DNA from: Arsenophonus endosymbiont of Aphis craccivora
GTDB lineage: Bacteria; Pseudomonadota; Gammaproteobacteria; Enterobacterales; Enterobacteriaceae
Direction of reading: 5' to 3'
DNA: 64,000 nucleotides
NCBI RefSeq assembly: GCF_013460135.1
Contig: NZ_CP038155.1
Span: 124,001 to 188,000 of the forward strand
A program made the translations under genes and the position numbers. The notes beneath the pieces were generated by a model, which saw nothing but the letters and a program-made list of their open reading frames with translations, was not told where the DNA came from and searched no databases. Shown in pieces: positions 1-9,459 of this stretch (positions are counted from its first letter, which is position 1; the number at the start of each line of letters is the position of its first letter).

Positions 1-451
1 GATGAAGCTTGCGCCACACTCTTCGTCTGTCAGCCCCATGCTGCCTGACTTTCCATTCACCTTCGCCAAAGACCTTCAGACCGGTACTGTCGATGACCAG
101 ATGCGAGATTTCACCACGCGTTGGCGTTTTTATGCTGATGTTGACGCTCTTTGCTCGTCTGCTGACCAGCGAGTAGTCCGGACAGCACAGCGGCAAAGAC
201 ATGAGTTTAAAAATCGAATCAACGAAGCCCTGTAATGCCCGGAGCGACAGGTTAAACACACGCTTCATCATCAGGACAGTGGTAACAGCCATATCGCTGT
301 AGTAAAGCGGCCGGCCACGACCTTCAGGCGAAGAACTGTCAGTCCATCCAGCGATGGCCGACTCATCAAGCCAGACCGTCAGGGAACCGCGTTGTCTGAG
401 TGCCTTGTTGTACGCGGGCCAGTTGGTAATTTTAAACTTTTGCTTTGCCAT
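1..451 (-). CDS. IS903-type transposase, N-terminal part
   Basis: This is the first 150 or so residues of the DDE transposase of IS copy A, starting at the ATG at 451 and running off the window start. It matches the intact 307-residue transposases of copies B, D and F in this window. The visible part holds the N-terminal DNA-binding region and the segment carrying the first catalytic aspartate region (around VIDSTGLKVFGEG). Whether the whole gene is intact cannot be seen here. Confidence 0.9.
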   Translation of the reverse strand, partial: MAKQKFKITNWPAYNKALRQRGSLTVWLDESAIAGWTDSSSPEGRGRPLYYSDMAVTTVLMMKRVFNLSLRALQGFVDSIFKLMSLPLCCPDYSLVSRRAKSVNISIKTPTRGEISHLVIDSTGLKVFGEGEWKVRQHGADRRRVWRKLH

Positions 452-526
452 GGGGACCTGATGTTGAAACGAATTTAGCGATCAGCTCCGCCAATCACCT
501 AAAAGTTCGATTTATTCAACAAAGCC
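1..526 (-). mobile_element. IS903-type insertion sequence, copy A (truncated by window edge)
   Basis: This is the end of an IS5-family, IS903-group element that begins outside the window. It closes at 526 with the 18-bp terminal inverted repeat gatttattcaacaaagcc and is otherwise nearly identical to the five complete copies in this window, matching positions 2266-2791 of copy B. Because the far end is missing, a target duplication cannot be checked; the 9 bases after it are ctgccaatt. Confidence 0.95.
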
Positions 527-851
527 CTGCCAATTATAAGATATAAAATTAAAAAACAAAACAATGAATATTTCAATTACTTAAGCTTAGTCTTTTAATA
601 AAAAAGTTTTTTGTCTTGATTCTCAATGAGTATAGAAACAGCTTAATAACTTTACCTTACGATGAATAAAGAGATCTTTATTGAAATCGGAAATTAGTCA
701 CATTATTTATATAAATAGTAAAATATTATCGTGGTACTTACCCTTTCACTCACCAACATTAACTTAAATATTGCTACCTATCGAGTTGATAATTGTTGGT
801 TTCTCATTATATCCATGTCATTATAATAATTATTAACTAACAAAAGCTAAT
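527..851. other. AT-rich intergenic region between IS copy A and ybfF
   Basis: I see no open reading frame of note, no RNA gene and no strong terminator in these 325 bases. The ybfF promoter must lie here or in the IS end, but no hexamer pair stands out in the AT-rich background. The E. coli neighbour of ybfF, seqA, is not present. Confidence 0.5.
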
Positions 852-1649
852 ATGAATATGTTGCTAAATAACTGGCTAAATTATCGCATCCATCAACCGG
901 AAAATCCTATCTCTTCAGCTGCGATTGTACTCATCCATGGCCTGTTTGGCGATCGACAAAATTTAGGCCTATTGGCACGCAATTTACAAGATTATTTCAC
1001 CGTTATTCAACTCGATATTCGCAATCATGGCAACTCGGCATGGGCGGAAACGATGCTGTATTCTGAAATGGCAACAGACGTTTTAAAGCTACTAACGCAT
1101 TTAAAGCAAACAAGTGTTATCGCTATCGGACACTCAATGGGTGGAAAAATAGCAATGGCGATGACCGCAATAGCGCCACAACTAATAGAAAAAATTGTGG
1201 TTATTGATATTGCGCCAGTTACTTATCAAATTAATCGCCATGAGAATATATTTTCCGCTTTAGAAGCAGTAATACAAGCAGACGTAACTTCACGGCAAGA
1301 CGCGGCTATTATTATGCGTAATATGATCAGTGAAGAAAGTGAAATTCAATTTTTATTAAAATCATTTGATAAAGGTAAATGGAAATTTAATTTGCCTGTC
1401 TTAAAAAAAGAATATCGTCAATTGATGAGTTGGAAAACGATTCCAGCCTGGCCGCATCCCGTTCTTTTTATTCGTGGTGGCCTTTCCGATTATATTAGCG
1501 AAGCTTATCGCAAAGATATTATTGCTCAATTTCCACAAGCTCACGGACAGATTATTATGGGATGTGGCCACTGGGTGCATGCTGAAAATCCAGCAGCTGT
1601 CATCCGAGCTATTCATCGTTTTCTCGCTATTCCAGCTGATAAACAATAA
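852..1649 (+). CDS. ybfF: Esterase YbfF (alpha/beta hydrolase)
   Basis: This 265-residue cytoplasmic alpha/beta hydrolase resembles E. coli YbfF, a thioesterase/esterase active on short acyl esters in vitro. The oxyanion-hole motif HGLFGD is at residues 29-34, the nucleophile elbow GHSMGG places the catalytic serine at residue 95, and the catalytic histidine is H240 in GHWVHAENP. The family signature LLKSFDKGKWKFNLPVL is also present. Length is close to the E. coli protein (254), with a few extra residues at both ends; the ATG at 858 is an alternative start. It stands alone between two IS copies and has lost its usual seqA neighbour, consistent with rearrangement. Confidence 0.93.
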   Translation: MNMLLNNWLNYRIHQPENPISSAAIVLIHGLFGDRQNLGLLARNLQDYFTVIQLDIRNHGNSAWAETMLYSEMATDVLKLLTHLKQTSVIAIGHSMGGKIAMAMTAIAPQLIEKIVVIDIAPVTYQINRHENIFSALEAVIQADVTSRQDAAIIMRNMISEESEIQFLLKSFDKGKWKFNLPVLKKEYRQLMSWKTIPAWPHPVLFIRGGLSDYISEAYRKDIIAQFPQAHGQIIMGCGHWVHAENPAAVIRAIHRFLAIPADKQ

Positions 1650-1736
1650 ATCATCTACAATATATTATTCCTTTAATTCTTTTCATATTCATAAACTAAT
1701 TTGCAACAAATAATAATTTTAATTCAGCCTAAAAAT

Positions 1737-2791
1737 GGCTTTGTTGAATAAATCAGAATTAGCCGACAGGATGGCTCCCTCTGCTACAGCTGTTATCCGA
1801 TCCTGACGCTGTGTGGCATACCCAACAACGTCATACGGTTCAGCGCTTTGACCATCGCCATTGCTTCACCTACCTGAGCCTCATAGTCACGCAGCCTCAG
1901 ATGGCCACCCAGCAAAGTTTTTATGCGGAACATCGCTGTTTCTGCCACTGAACGCCGGTGATAACCCACTTTCTTTTTCCACATATCATTACTCCTGCTC
2001 AGACGCTGATTCGCCACCGCATGGTTACGTTCATGGTACTTGTCCGGCCAGTATTTCGCTCCGCTTCGCGGCGGGATAAGGGGCCTGATTTTCTTTCTTA
2101 GCAACGCATCGTGGCAGTAACAGGCGTCATAAGCACCGTCTGCTGACACTTCCCTGATTTTCCGGTGGGTTTGGTTAATCAGGCCCGGCAGTGCCTGCGC
2201 ATCTGTCGTTCCGCTGAGCGATAAGTCGGCACAGATAATCTCATGAGTCACACTGTCTGCTGCCAGATGAAGCTTGCGCCACACTCTTCGTCTGTCAGCC
2301 CCATGCTGCCTGACTTTCCATTCACCTTCGCCAAAGACCTTCAGACCGGTACTGTCGATGACCAGATGCGAGATTTCACCACGCGTTGGCGTTTTTATGC
2401 TGATGTTGACGCTCTTTGCTCGTCTGCTGACCAGCGAGTAGTCCGGACAGCACAGCGGCAAAGACATGAGTTTAAAAATCGAATCAACGAAGCCCTGTAA
2501 TGCCCGGAGCGACAGGTTAAACACACGCTTCATCATCAGGACAGTGGTAACAGCCATATCGCTGTAGTAAAGCGGCCGGCCACGACCTTCAGGCGAAGAA
2601 CTGTCAGTCCATCCAGCGATGGCCGACTCATCAAGCCAGACCGTCAGGGAACCGCGTTGTCTGAGTGCCTTGTTGTACGCGGGCCAGTTGGTAATTTTAA
2701 ACTTTTGCTTTGCCATGGGGACCTGATGTTGAAACGAATTTAGCGATCAGCTCCGCCAATCACCTAAAAGTTCGATTTATTCAACAAAGCC
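1737..2791 (-). mobile_element. IS903-type insertion sequence, copy B (complete, no target duplication)
   Basis: This complete 1055-bp element is bounded by perfect 18-bp inverted repeats (ggctttgttgaataaatc and its complement). The terminal repeat, size and 307-residue transposase are those of the IS903 group of family IS5, which makes 9-bp target duplications. The flanks here (cctaaaaat on the left, taaataagt on the right) do not match. Together with the ybfF/mtr junction, which is not an E. coli-like neighbourhood, this suggests that the copy sits at a recombination breakpoint rather than at a simple insertion. Confidence 0.95.
1793..2716 (-). CDS. IS903-type transposase, intact
   Basis: This 307-residue DDE transposase of IS copy B is full-length for the IS903 group. 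The N-terminal part (KITNWPAYNKALRQRGSLT) leads into the DDE catalytic domain, with VIDSTGLKVFGEGEW, ADGAYD and a C-terminal YHRRSVAETAMFRIK region typical of IS5-family enzymes. No stop or frameshift is seen, so this copy could supply transposase in trans to the broken ones. It starts at the ATG 75 bp inside the element's end. Confidence 0.95.
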   Translation of the reverse strand: MAKQKFKITNWPAYNKALRQRGSLTVWLDESAIAGWTDSSSPEGRGRPLYYSDMAVTTVLMMKRVFNLSLRALQGFVDSIFKLMSLPLCCPDYSLVSRRAKSVNISIKTPTRGEISHLVIDSTGLKVFGEGEWKVRQHGADRRRVWRKLHLAADSVTHEIICADLSLSGTTDAQALPGLINQTHRKIREVSADGAYDACYCHDALLRKKIRPLIPPRSGAKYWPDKYHERNHAVANQRLSRSNDMWKKKVGYHRRSVAETAMFRIKTLLGGHLRLRDYEAQVGEAMAMVKALNRMTLLGMPHSVRIG

Positions 2792-2927
2792 TAAATAAGT
2801 ATAATCCCAATTTTATAATAAAATTACCGGCAATTAGAATACAAAGTGATGCTTACTAAGAATTTGTATCATGACAACTATCAGCACGAAGTATGAGGCG
2901 TTGAAATTAATCTTGGCCATCGAAGCG

Positions 2928-4172
2928 CTACTTATAAACAGGCAAAATATTGAATAGCGCTAATATATGGATAACGGCGTTAATCAAACCAAAAAATATA
3001 ACAAAATAAATTAATAGATTACCGCCAGGTGCATGATAAACCGCATGAGGAAATTTTTTCCGGCTAGCTTTAGCCATCATTGCCGGCACAATTACTGCCC
3101 ATATAGTTGCCGCTAGACCAGCAAAACCAATAGCATGAATAAAACCATCAGGGTAGTATAAAGCTAAAAGGGTAGGAGGAATGAAGGTTATCAAAGCGGA
3201 TTTTAAACGGCCTAGATTATTATCTTTGAATTTAAAAAAATCGGCAATGAAATCAAACAACCCAAGTGTCACACCTAAAAATGAACTTGCAAGAGCCATA
3301 TAAGAAAACAGATTTAAACACTGTTTTATAATATTGTTATTAGTGCTGTGATCCATTTGTTTTAATAGCGAGTCAATATTACCACCTTCAGTAATAATTT
3401 GTTTAAAGGCAGTGCGCGGTATATTACCTTGAATGGCATATTGCCATAAGATATAAATGACTAAAGCAATAAAAGTGCCATATAACAAACTCAGAACAAC
3501 TGCTTTACTTTCTTTATGATAATATTTCACTAAGCCGGGCACATTACCATGATAGCCAAAAGAGGTTAGTAAATAAGGTAGAGCAATAAATGCATAAGGT
3601 AAATAATCTGTATCCAGACTATTTTTGTTGAATAAGATGGAGGATGAAGCACTATTAAACATGCCACTGACAGACATGATAAAAGTAATAACCATACCGC
3701 CAATCAAAATTGTACTTAGACGATCAACCGCTTTAGTCGATAGCCAAACAACAAACGCGATCAATAAGCTAAATACTAAACCGGCCATAGGGTGATTTAT
3801 GGGGATGATCTTATTAAGATTATGTGTAATGATCGATCCACCGGCTGAAATATAAGCATAAGTTAAGATATAAAGAACACATGCAATTGAAATGCTATTT
3901 AGCAAATTCCAGCGTGTGCCAAGTAAATCTTTAACCATGGTATGAAAGCTTGCACCAGAAGGATAATTCATGTTGGCTTCTAAAATCATTAAACCAGAAG
4001 AAAACATACATACCCAAGTATAAACTAATAAAATGATTGAACCGGTAAACCAGACGCCAGAAGTGACAATAGGAATGGAGAACATACCGGCACCGACGGC
4101 AGTGCCAGCGATGATCATAGCACCACCAAATATGGAAGGGCGTTTGATATTTTGTATTACTTCGTTAGCCAT
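2928..4172 (-). CDS. mtr: Tryptophan permease of the HAAAP family (Mtr-like)
   Basis: This 414-residue inner-membrane aromatic amino acid:proton symporter has about eleven hydrophobic segments. The N-terminal GTAVGAGMFSIPIV motif, the SFGYHGNVP segment in the middle and the C-terminal HILALFNILPVYK match E. coli Mtr (also 414 residues) better than TnaB or TyrP. The likely role is high-affinity tryptophan uptake. The start ATG follows an AGAGG ribosome-binding site. A TrpR-operator-like sequence lies just upstream, which fits TrpR repression of mtr in E. coli. TnaB-like substrate preference cannot be excluded from sequence alone. Confidence 0.85.
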   Translation of the reverse strand: MANEVIQNIKRPSIFGGAMIIAGTAVGAGMFSIPIVTSGVWFTGSIILLVYTWVCMFSSGLMILEANMNYPSGASFHTMVKDLLGTRWNLLNSISIACVLYILTYAYISAGGSIITHNLNKIIPINHPMAGLVFSLLIAFVVWLSTKAVDRLSTILIGGMVITFIMSVSGMFNSASSSILFNKNSLDTDYLPYAFIALPYLLTSFGYHGNVPGLVKYYHKESKAVVLSLLYGTFIALVIYILWQYAIQGNIPRTAFKQIITEGGNIDSLLKQMDHSTNNNIIKQCLNLFSYMALASSFLGVTLGLFDFIADFFKFKDNNLGRLKSALITFIPPTLLALYYPDGFIHAIGFAGLAATIWAVIVPAMMAKASRKKFPHAVYHAPGGNLLIYFVIFFGLINAVIHILALFNILPVYK

Positions 4173-4205
4173 TACTATAACTGCCTCTTTTATTATTGAT
4201 TTTGT

Positions 4206-4246
4206 GTACTAGCTTGATGATACATTAGGTATGATATTTAAGTAAA
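4206..4246 (-). promoter_or_regulatory. Probable mtr promoter with TrpR-like operator
   Basis: On the minus strand a TTTACT -35 (4241-4246) and a TATCAT -10 (4217-4222) lie 18 bp apart. Overlapping the -10, the 18-bp stretch 4206-4223 (gtactagcttgatgatac) agrees with the palindromic TrpR operator GTACTAGTTAACTAGTAC at 12 of 18 positions, including the outer GTACTAG and TAC. TrpR control of mtr is established in E. coli; conservation here is inference from this partial match. Confidence 0.45.
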
Positions 4247-4475
4247 TTAATATTTTCGCCAGTTAGTTAAAATTGGTTTTAACCCTAGTGTTCGGATGCT
4301 GTATTTGATCGAGGGTTGATTTTGATAAATTAATAAAAAGGTTTCTGCTAATTTATTGATCTAATTTTGTTTTAAGCTTTATAAATAATTGCCTAGTGAG
4401 ATGATGATTAAACAGACAATAATGCAATATTGATCTATTTTTTTACATCATAAAATCACAACAAAAGTTATACAC

Positions 4476-4506
4476 TACGGCTATTTACCAATAAAAAATA
4501 GCCGTA
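4476..4506 (-). terminator. Hairpin terminator after nfo
   Basis: An 11-bp perfect stem (tacggctattt at 4476-4486 with aaatagccgta at 4496-4506) with a 9-base loop lies 50 bp beyond the nfo stop. Stem arms rich in A/T near the loop and a moderately U-rich tail on the minus strand suggest a terminator for nfo. The rest of 4173-4556 holds only the mtr promoter region. Confidence 0.6.
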
Positions 4507-4556
4507 CTAGATTAATTTTCATCTGTTGTAAGAACGATAAATTTGTTGAAGATTGT

Positions 4557-5396
4557 TTATTGTTGCGACTTTAACCAGGCGATTTCTTGAGGCCAGAGCT
4601 CAGAATTTATGGTTTCTAGGATCAAAGGTATATTATCGAAGCGGTTATCTTTCATAATATAGCTGAAAGCTGTGTAACCGATATTACCTTCTCCTAGGCT
4701 TTGGTGGCGATCAACGTGGCTGGCAAATTGGCTTTTGGCATCATTTAAATGCATTGCTCGTAGGTATTGAAAACCGACAATTTTATTAAATTGGGCAAAA
4801 GTATTATCGCAAGCTTCTTTTGTTCGTAAGTCGTAACCTGCTGCAAAAGCATGACAAGTATCCAAACAAACACCAACTCGCTGTTTATCTTCAATATCTT
4901 CAATTATCGCTGCCAGATGCTCAAATTTAAATCCTAAATTAGAGCATTGACCGGCGGTATTTTCAATCACAGCAATAACATTTTTAGTTTGCGCTAAAGT
5001 AATATTGATTGACTCAGCAATACGGGCGAGGCATACATCAGCGCTAATTTTATTCAGATGACTACCTGGGTGAAAATTGAGCAAAGTAATACCTAATTGC
5101 TCACAGCGTTGCATTTCATCCAAAAAAGCGGCGCGTGATTTTTTTAGTGCTTCTGTTTCAGGATGGCCTAAATTAATAAGGTAGCTGTCGTGTGGCAGAA
5201 TTTGCTGTTGGTCAAAACCATATTTTTTACAATTTAGTTTGAATTGTTCAACTGTTTCCGGTTTTAGTGGTGGAGCTTGCCATTGACGCTGATTTTTTGT
5301 GAAAAGAGCAAAGGCTGTGGCATTGATTTCGTGGGCACGGAGTACGGCTTGATCAACACCGCCAGCAGCGCTGACGTGGGCTCCAACAAATTTCAT
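4557..5396 (-). CDS. nfo: Endonuclease IV (AP endonuclease)
   Basis: This 279-residue zinc-dependent AP endonuclease cleaves 5' of abasic sites in base excision repair. All nine metal ligands fall at their E. coli positions: H69, H109, E145, D179, H182, H216, D229, H231 and E261. It is a TIM-barrel enzyme of usual length (E. coli 285). The start ATG is preceded by AGGAG. The nfo-yeiH-yeiE-lysP order matches the E. coli locus. It appears fully functional. Confidence 0.97.
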   Translation of the reverse strand: MKFVGAHVSAAGGVDQAVLRAHEINATAFALFTKNQRQWQAPPLKPETVEQFKLNCKKYGFDQQQILPHDSYLINLGHPETEALKKSRAAFLDEMQRCEQLGITLLNFHPGSHLNKISADVCLARIAESINITLAQTKNVIAVIENTAGQCSNLGFKFEHLAAIIEDIEDKQRVGVCLDTCHAFAAGYDLRTKEACDNTFAQFNKIVGFQYLRAMHLNDAKSQFASHVDRHQSLGEGNIGYTAFSYIMKDNRFDNIPLILETINSELWPQEIAWLKSQQ

Positions 5397-5531
5397 TTTT
5401 TTCTCCTAATTTTATTTTAATTATGACACTGTTGGCTTAAAAAATGAAATGCATAGGCTTAAGTCATTTAGGCATTAATAATGTCTGTTTGTTAACGACA
5501 GGGGAGATAAAAAACAAAATTTTATCTGATG

Positions 5532-6614
5532 TTAATGAAAAATAGATTGCATCGATGAATTTATAAATAACCCACCGATAGTTAGCCAGCCCAAAAGACA
5601 CAAAGCCATCACCAGTGGTTTGACCCCGGCTTGTCGAATTGCACTTATATGTGTAGTTAATCCAAGTGCAGCCATCGCCATAGATAATAGAATAGTATCA
5701 AGGGTAATAATGGATTGAACTAAAATTTGTGGCAATAAATGAAAATAGTTTATGTATGCAATGATAATAAAAATTATTGCAAACCAAGAGAGCACAATAG
5801 TGGGCTTTGATTGCGATAAATTGCTAGTTACCATTTTGCGCTTTAGATAACCTGATAATATCAATAAAAATGGTGCTAACATCATAACGCGGATCATTTT
5901 ACTGATCACCGCACTGTTTTCTGCCTCAGGGCTGATCGCATGTCCAACAGCAACTACTTGAGCAACTTCATGAACGCTCGAGCCAACAAAAATACCAAAC
6001 TGAGCCGGATCAAGTGAAAACCAGTGATGTATTTGATTTAGATGATAAAACCACGGATAGAGAACAATAGCCAAGGTACCAAAAATAACGACGGTTGCTA
6101 CCGCAATGGCAACTTTATCTGCCGATGTTTTGATGACAGACTCGGTTGCTAAAACCGCAGCTGTGCCGCAAATGCTACTACCGTCTCCAATCAAAATGGT
6201 GGTTTGACTATCCAACTTGAAAAAATCTTTGCCTAGTAACAGCGCAATTAAGAATGTAGAAGTTAGCATAATTAAATCGGTCATAATACCAATCGTGCCT
6301 ACATCCATAATTTGTTGAAATCTCAAACGAAAACCGTACAAAATAATCCTGGTTCTTAATAAATAATGTTTAGCGAATCTGATCCCTTCATCACAAACGG
6401 GTTTTACGGCAAAATAAACGGTGTTTCCAATCACAATGCCCAATAAAATAGCCAAGCTTAGAGCACTTAGTCCAATATTGGCAAACCATTCGTTATTACC
6501 AAGATAAACGGCAATAGTAGTTACAAAACCCGTTAATAATAAGCCAGGGATAAATTTAAAATTTTTATGCTTAATAGGTGTTGCCATAACTGTTTTAACC
6601 ATAGGTTTATGCAA
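5532..6614 (-). CDS. yeiH: YeiH family inner-membrane protein (UPF0324)
   Basis: This 360-residue polytopic membrane protein has about ten hydrophobic segments. Conserved blocks include GAGSSICG-like GDGSSICGTAAVLATE, VHEVAQVVAVGHAISPEAENSAVISKM and MAALGLTTH. E. coli YeiH is 349 residues; the N-terminal methionines at residues 1, 5 and 10 are alternative starts. The family is described as putative transporters of sulfonates or sulfite-like anions, but the function is not established. It is divergent from yeiE, whose product regulates nearby genes in relatives. Confidence 0.88.
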   Translation of the reverse strand: MHKPMVKTVMATPIKHKNFKFIPGLLLTGFVTTIAVYLGNNEWFANIGLSALSLAILLGIVIGNTVYFAVKPVCDEGIRFAKHYLLRTRIILYGFRLRFQQIMDVGTIGIMTDLIMLTSTFLIALLLGKDFFKLDSQTTILIGDGSSICGTAAVLATESVIKTSADKVAIAVATVVIFGTLAIVLYPWFYHLNQIHHWFSLDPAQFGIFVGSSVHEVAQVVAVGHAISPEAENSAVISKMIRVMMLAPFLLILSGYLKRKMVTSNLSQSKPTIVLSWFAIIFIIIAYINYFHLLPQILVQSIITLDTILLSMAMAALGLTTHISAIRQAGVKPLVMALCLLGWLTIGGLFINSSMQSIFH

Positions 6615-6773
6615 TATGCATTATCTCATTCTTTTATAAGCATATATCATTAGTATCTATCTTGAAAATGGATTATTTTTGTATTATCTATTAATAAAAG
6701 TGGTAAATTGATAGTTGGCTAGATTATTATGATAGTTTGATTTATGTGATTAATTAATAAAGTGAGCATTGTT

Positions 6774-7638
6774 ATGCGAATAACCTTTAGACAACTTGAA
6801 GTTTTTATTGAAATTTTACAATGTGGCTCAACAACACAGGCAGCTCAATCATTGTCATTATCCCAATCATCTGTAAGTGCTGCTTTAACAGATTTGGAGT
6901 CCCAACTTGAGGTGCAGTTATTTGATAGAGTTGGTAAACGTTTAGTTACTAATGAATATGGTCGGCTATTATATCCAAAAGTATTCGCGTTACTTGAACA
7001 GGCGACAGAAGTTGAACAGATTTCAAAAAAAGGCTTAGGTGCCGTAAAATTGGCAGCAAGTACGACAATTGGTAACTATATGTTGCCAGGTAAATTGGTA
7101 CATTATCGTCATGATAATCCGACTATTCCTTTTGAATTATTAATAAATAATACTGCGGAAGTGATTAAAGCGGTACAAGAATTCAAGGTTGACTTAGGAT
7201 TAATTGAAAGCAGCTGTTATGAATCAGAATTGATCACTATACCATGGAAAAAAGATCAGCTGGTGGTATTTTGTGCGCCAAATAACCCACTTGCAGGCCC
7301 GTCAATTAAAGCAACATGAGCTAGAAAATGTGGGCTGGATTTTGCGTGAAAGCGGTTCAGGAACCTGCAATATTGTTGATCAACTGTTATTAAGTAAACT
7401 AACTCAGTGTAATATTTTAATTGAATTTAATAATTCTGAAGCCATTAAGCATGCAGTTATGAATAGCATGGGAATAAGCTGTTTATCTTCACTCACGATT
7501 GAAGAGCAATTAAAAAATGGCTCATTGGTTGCGTTAAATATCGATAAACTCGAACTTTCACGTACATTATATTTAAATCATCATCAAAATAAGCATTTAT
7601 CTAAGGCGTTGTTACTTTTATTAGAATATTGTCAGTGA
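6774..7638 (+). pseudogene. yeiE: LysR-type regulator YeiE, frameshifted
   Basis: The product would be a LysR-family transcription regulator like E. coli YeiE: an N-terminal winged helix-turn-helix ([23 protein letters not shown], residues about 20-42) and a periplasmic-binding-protein-like effector domain. The reading frame breaks near 7290-7300: residues up to CAPNNPLAG are in one frame and [22 protein letters not shown] to the end is in another. The span is 865 nt, not a multiple of three. The HTH is intact, so a truncated protein of about 180 residues could be made, but the effector domain is split. The ATG at 6774 matches the E. coli start. Confidence 0.85.
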
Positions 7639-7784
7639 AGTTTTTAATATCAAGATCCTGCGCAATACTAATAAATTTTAGTCAATTATGAAGGGATCTT
7701 ATAACTGAGAATAAATGCTTATTTATGTAACACTGTCTGTTACAATCACTGACGTTAAGATCCACGTTGAATAAAAGGTCATTA

Positions 7785-9272
7785 ATGTCAGAACAATCAA
7801 CACATACATCACAGGGCGCTACAACAAAATTGCGCCTAGAACTAAAAGCACGTCATTTGACGATGATAGCTATTGGCGGCTCTATTGGTACCGGATTATT
7901 TGTTGCTTCCGGCTCAACTGTAGCGCAAGCTGGGCCAGGTGGTGCTTTATTCTCTTATATTATTATTGGTTTAATGGTTTATTTTTTGATGACCAGTTTA
8001 GGCGAGCTTGCGGCTTATTTACCCGTTTCTGGCTCTTTTTCTACTTATGGTTCTCGATACGTTGATGAAGGCTTTGGTTTCGCTCTTGGCTGGAATTATT
8101 GGTATAACTGGGCGGTCACTATTGCTGTTGACTTAGTTGCAGCGCAATTAGTGATGGGATACTGGTTTCCTGAGATTGATGGCTGGATTTGGAGTGCGAT
8201 TTTTCTGTTGATCATTTTTATGCTTAATTATATTTCTGTCAAAGGATTTGGCGAGGCAGAGTATTGGTTTTCTTTAATTAAAGTCATTACCGTCATTATT
8301 TTTATTGTGGTTGGCATATTAATGATTATTGGCATTTTTCGTGGAGCAGAAAATGCTGGCTGGCATCACTGGCAGATTGGTGAAGCGCCTTTTGTGGGAG
8401 GCTTTTCGGCAATGATGGGGGTTGCTATGATCGTCGGTTTTGCTTTTCAGGGTACGGAATTAATTGGTATTGCCGCTGGTGAATCTCAAGATCCAGGTAA
8501 AAATATTCCTAAAGCGGTGCGCCAAGTATTTTGGCGGATTTTGTTATTTTATGTTTTTGCTATATTGGTGATCAGTTTAATTATTCCATATACGGATCCA
8601 CGTTTGCTGCGTAATGAGGTAGCTGATATTAGTGTTAGTCCTTTTACCTTAGTTTTTGAAAACGCCGGATTATTATCCGCGGCTGCCGTCATGAACGCGG
8701 TTATTTTAACTGCAGTATTATCCGCTGGCAATTCAGGGATGTATGCTTCTACCAGAATGCTATTTACCTTAGCCAAAGAAGGAAAAGCACCAAAAATCTT
8801 TTCACGCTTATCACCGGGTGGGGTTCCTCGCTATGCCTTGATTGCAACTACCGTTGTGGCAGCACTCTGTTTCTTAAGTTCAATGTTTGGCAACCAGGTT
8901 GTTTACTTATGGTTACTGAATACTTCAGGTATGACCGGATTTATTGCCTGGTTAGGGATTGCTATTAGCCATTATCGTTTTCGTAAAGGTTATATGTTGC
9001 AAGGCTATGATTTAAATAAGTTACCCTATCGCTCAGGCTTTTTCCCTATTGGCCCTATTTTTGCTTTTGTTCTCTGTTTAGTCATTACATTAGGCCAAAA
9101 TTATCAGGCATTTTTAGCGGACAAGATTGACTGGTATGGTGTTATTGCTACCTATATTGGTATCCCTTTATTCCTGGTCATATGGTTTGGTTATAAACTC
9201 GTCAAGAAAACCCATTTTGTTCATTATCGGCAGATGGATTTCCCTGAATATAATGAAAATTTAAACAAATAA
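7785..9272 (+). CDS. lysP: Lysine-specific permease LysP
   Basis: This APC-family amino acid permease of 495 residues has about twelve membrane segments and imports lysine with protons. The GGSIGTGLFVASGS motif at the start of TM1, the FQGTELIGIAAGES segment in TM6 and very high similarity to E. coli LysP throughout support the name. The ATG at 7785 is chosen because an AAGG site precedes it and it gives the E. coli-like N-terminus; a TTG at 7767 is unlikely. It is downstream of broken yeiE in the conserved lysP-yeiE-yeiH-nfo neighbourhood. It seems intact. Confidence 0.96.
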   Translation: MSEQSTHTSQGATTKLRLELKARHLTMIAIGGSIGTGLFVASGSTVAQAGPGGALFSYIIIGLMVYFLMTSLGELAAYLPVSGSFSTYGSRYVDEGFGFALGWNYWYNWAVTIAVDLVAAQLVMGYWFPEIDGWIWSAIFLLIIFMLNYISVKGFGEAEYWFSLIKVITVIIFIVVGILMIIGIFRGAENAGWHHWQIGEAPFVGGFSAMMGVAMIVGFAFQGTELIGIAAGESQDPGKNIPKAVRQVFWRILLFYVFAILVISLIIPYTDPRLLRNEVADISVSPFTLVFENAGLLSAAAVMNAVILTAVLSAGNSGMYASTRMLFTLAKEGKAPKIFSRLSPGGVPRYALIATTVVAALCFLSSMFGNQVVYLWLLNTSGMTGFIAWLGIAISHYRFRKGYMLQGYDLNKLPYRSGFFPIGPIFAFVLCLVITLGQNYQAFLADKIDWYGVIATYIGIPLFLVIWFGYKLVKKTHFVHYRQMDFPEYNENLNK

Positions 9273-9304
9273 TTGACAAAAATCCTATCAATTTTCTATC
9301 CAGG

Positions 9305-9340
9305 CACACTCATTTTATGGGTGTGACGAGCTTTATTTTT
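9305..9340 (+). terminator. Possible terminator after lysP
   Basis: A 7-bp stem (cacactc at 9305-9311 with gggtgtg at 9319-9325, one G-U pair) is followed after a few bases by a T-rich run ending near 9340. It lies between lysP and the Fur box of the iron locus. Confidence 0.45.
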
Positions 9341-9392
9341 TTACTTAGGTCAAAGAATAAAATAAAAAAAGTAACGTTAGCAATAATCGTAT

Positions 9393-9407
9393 TGATAATA
9401 ATTATTA
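9393..9407 (+). promoter_or_regulatory. Fur box upstream of iron uptake locus
   Basis: The 15-mer tgataataattatta matches the 7-1-7 Fur consensus TGATAATNATTATCA at all but one defined position. It lies about 50 bp ahead of the start of a siderophore-binding protein gene, so iron repression of the locus by Fur is the natural reading. Confidence 0.75.
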
Positions 9408-9459
9408 TTTGCTTTATTGTTACGCGCCAATCGGATCAGTTGAATGGATAGGCAATCAA

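Noticed and set aside
2243-2500. An 85-residue plus-strand frame found in every IS903 copy (also at 20420, 37313, 53459)
   Set aside because: It lies antisense inside the transposase gene and its conservation only reflects the repeated element.
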